A stretch of 43,251 bases of DNA from Bacillota bacterium (GTDB lineage Bacteria; Bacillota; Clostridia; Lachnospirales; Lachnospiraceae), in assembly GCA_023450835.1 (NCBI GenBank), contig JAEXGM010000075.1, positions 1-43,251 on the forward strand, given 5' to 3'. This document shows positions 42,027 through 43,251 of this stretch, one piece after another. Below the pieces are notes generated by a model. That model saw only the letters and a list, made by a program, of their open reading frames with translations. It ran no database searches and had not been told where the DNA came from. The translations under genes were made by a program, and so were the position numbers. The stretch's first letter is position 1. Every line of letters begins with the position of its first letter.

Positions 42027-42845
42027 ATGGACAGACAAATATTGTGGGATTGTCATATGCACTCTTCTTTTTCTGCTGACTCGGATACGCCTATGGAAGT
42101 TATGATCCATCGCGCTGTTGAAACGGGACTACAGGGAATTACTTTTACGGAACATCTGGATCCGGATTACCCTGTTACTCCGGACAATCTGGATTTTTCT
42201 CTGAATATTCCGGCTTACAAAGAAAAGCTGGCTGAACTTTCAGATATATATAAGGATAAAATTCAGGTACGTTTCGGAATTGAACTGGGACTGCAGATGC
42301 ATCTGGGAGAATATTTTGACTCACTTCTCTCTCAGACACCTTTTGATTTCGTTATCGGTTCATCCCATCTTGTCCATGGGTATGATCCTTATTACCCGGA
42401 ATTTTTTGAAGGACGTAAGGAATTTTTATGTTATATGGAATATTTTGAATCCATTCTTGAAAACATTTCCGCATATGACGGATTTGATGTTTACGGACAT
42501 ATTGATTATGTTGTCCGTTATGGTCCTAACAAGAACCGGGAATATTCTTACGGACGGTATAAAGATATTTTGGATGAGATTCTGAAGAAACTGATTTCCA
42601 TGGGAAAAGGCATCGAACTTAATACAGGCGGATATCATTATGGTCTTGGAGAACCCAATCCATGTACTGCCGTAATAAGGCGCTATAGAGAACTTGGCGG
42701 AGAGATCATCACCATCGGAGCAGATGCGCATACTCCGGATAAAATCGCCTGTGCATTTGATAAAGCTGCCAGTGTACTGGAAGCCTGTGGTTTTCGTTAC
42801 TATACAATCTTCAAAGACCGTAAACCGGAATTTATTTCTCTGTAA
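42027..42845 (+). CDS. PHP-domain phosphoesterase, histidinol-phosphatase (HisJ)-like
   Basis: A 272-residue metal-dependent phosphatase. PHP motifs: DCHMHSSFSADS (motif I), TEHLD, GIELG, GSSHLVHG, HIDYVVRYG and IGADAHTPD, enough for a trinuclear metal site. The length matches HisJ-type histidinol-phosphate phosphatases (about 270), which finish histidine synthesis from L-histidinol phosphate. No other his gene is in the window, so the family name is safer than the reaction. AAAGGA precedes the ATG by 9 bases. No clear terminator follows. Confidence 0.88.
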   Translation: MDRQILWDCHMHSSFSADSDTPMEVMIHRAVETGLQGITFTEHLDPDYPVTPDNLDFSLNIPAYKEKLAELSDIYKDKIQVRFGIELGLQMHLGEYFDSLLSQTPFDFVIGSSHLVHGYDPYYPEFFEGRKEFLCYMEYFESILENISAYDGFDVYGHIDYVVRYGPNKNREYSYGRYKDILDEILKKLISMGKGIELNTGGYHYGLGEPNPCTAVIRRYRELGGEIITIGADAHTPDKIACAFDKAASVLEACGFRYYTIFKDRKPEFISL

Positions 42846-43102
42846 AACGTGTCAGTACTTGCCTATATGGCAGTTCCTATAATATAATATTATATATGAT
42901 TTCAGAAGCCCAATTTCCAAACTGCTCCAAATACTGTTTCTCTGGTCTGCATCATAGCTGATCATGATAAAAAACTGACAGCAGATATGGAAATTGCAGC
43001 TTTCTGTATATATTCGTAACTGTCCGGTGTCTCCATATTTATGTTTTATATGTCCCGACACTGCCCGGTTACTGTATTTTTCATAAACCAGGGAGGAATA
43101 TT
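42846..43102. other. 257-bp gap upstream of the last gene
   Basis: AT-rich leader; a 14-base palindrome ATATAATATTATAT (about 42883-42897) is the only visible structure. I see no gene. Confidence 0.4.
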
Positions 43103-43251
43103 ATGGCTAAAAAAAGACTCCAGAAGAAACGTTCTTCATCAACAGTCAGAAAGCAGGAATCAGAAATTTTACAAGTGACTACTTCCAAAACTGAGCCTGT
43201 CAGAGTTGAAACTTCTAAAGTAGAACCTGTTAAGGTCGAGACTTCCAAAGT
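43103..43251 (+). CDS. Lysine-rich repeat protein, N-terminal part (continues beyond window)
   Basis: ATG at 43103, 6 bases after GGGAGG, opens a frame that runs off the right edge after 49 codons. The start MAKKRLQKKRSSSTVRKQ is very basic. From residue about 29 a repeat appears: TSKTEPVRVE, TSKVEPVKVE, TSKV, a 10-residue unit. Such Lys/Glu/Val/Pro repeats resemble charged spacers of surface or membrane-tethering proteins. No signal peptide is seen in the visible part. Function unknown. Confidence 0.7.
   Translation, partial: MAKKRLQKKRSSSTVRKQESEILQVTTSKTEPVRVETSKVEPVKVETSK

Noticed and set aside
42846..43061. 69-codon minus-strand frame between the PHP gene and the last gene
   Set aside because: No ribosome site and unusual composition; nothing supports translation.

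Overview
The window looks like a chromosomal segment of a low-GC, anaerobic Gram-positive bacterium of the Clostridia, most likely a plant-polysaccharide-degrading member of the Lachnospiraceae. Supporting signs are the gap-pgk-tpiA-gpmI-secG-rnr-smpB-ssrA order, the pflB/pflA pair, strong AGGAGG-type ribosome binding sites with frequent TTG or GTG starts, and a very large secreted GH53 galactanase next to a chemoreceptor. The species cannot be fixed from the sequence alone.

Layout. 1-917: 5' part of an ArsR-type regulator, followed by decayed coding debris that includes a ricin-lectin-like fragment. 1415-4547: pyruvate formate-lyase and its activase. 4776-7066: a polar amino acid ABC transporter. 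7316-11827: two histidine phosphatases, an Rrf2 regulator divergent from an FMN-binding protein, rlmH, and a two-part ThrE-type exporter. 12163-16822: a PH-domain protein, a lipoprotein, a two-component system and a cyclophilin. 17027-23020: a flavodoxin-like reductase, an MprF-like membrane protein, a phosphodiester glycosidase, a GT2-GtrA glycosyltransferase, a DUF3783 protein and an acetate transporter. 23208-29430: GH53 galactanase and a methyl-accepting chemotaxis protein. 29716-31008: a 1-kb insert bounded by 140-bp direct repeats that end in the 3' end of ssrA. 31000-31357: tmRNA. 31833-33274: three unknown small proteins. 33369-41708: smpB, rnr, secG, gpmI, tpiA, pgk and gap, all on the minus strand. 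42027-42845: a PHP phosphatase. 43103-end: start of a repeat-containing protein.

Functional themes. Sugar fermentation is covered by lower glycolysis plus Pfl, with an acetate transporter nearby. Galactan breakdown and chemotaxis may be coupled. The trans-translation kit (tmRNA, SmpB, RNase R) sits together. Several genes act on the cell envelope.

The most unusual non-coding features are: a 61-bp two-hairpin repeat found as a tandem pair and again as a single copy 23 kb away, always in the leader of a gene, with a related larger element abutting the rnr stop codon; the 140-bp duplication at ssrA; two identical-geometry inverted repeats flanking a consensus promoter between the Rrf2 and FMN-protein genes; and a 20-bp tandem palindrome array with compensatory changes in a lipoprotein leader. 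I saw no CRISPR array, no complete transposase or integrase, and no tRNA or rRNA gene apart from tmRNA.
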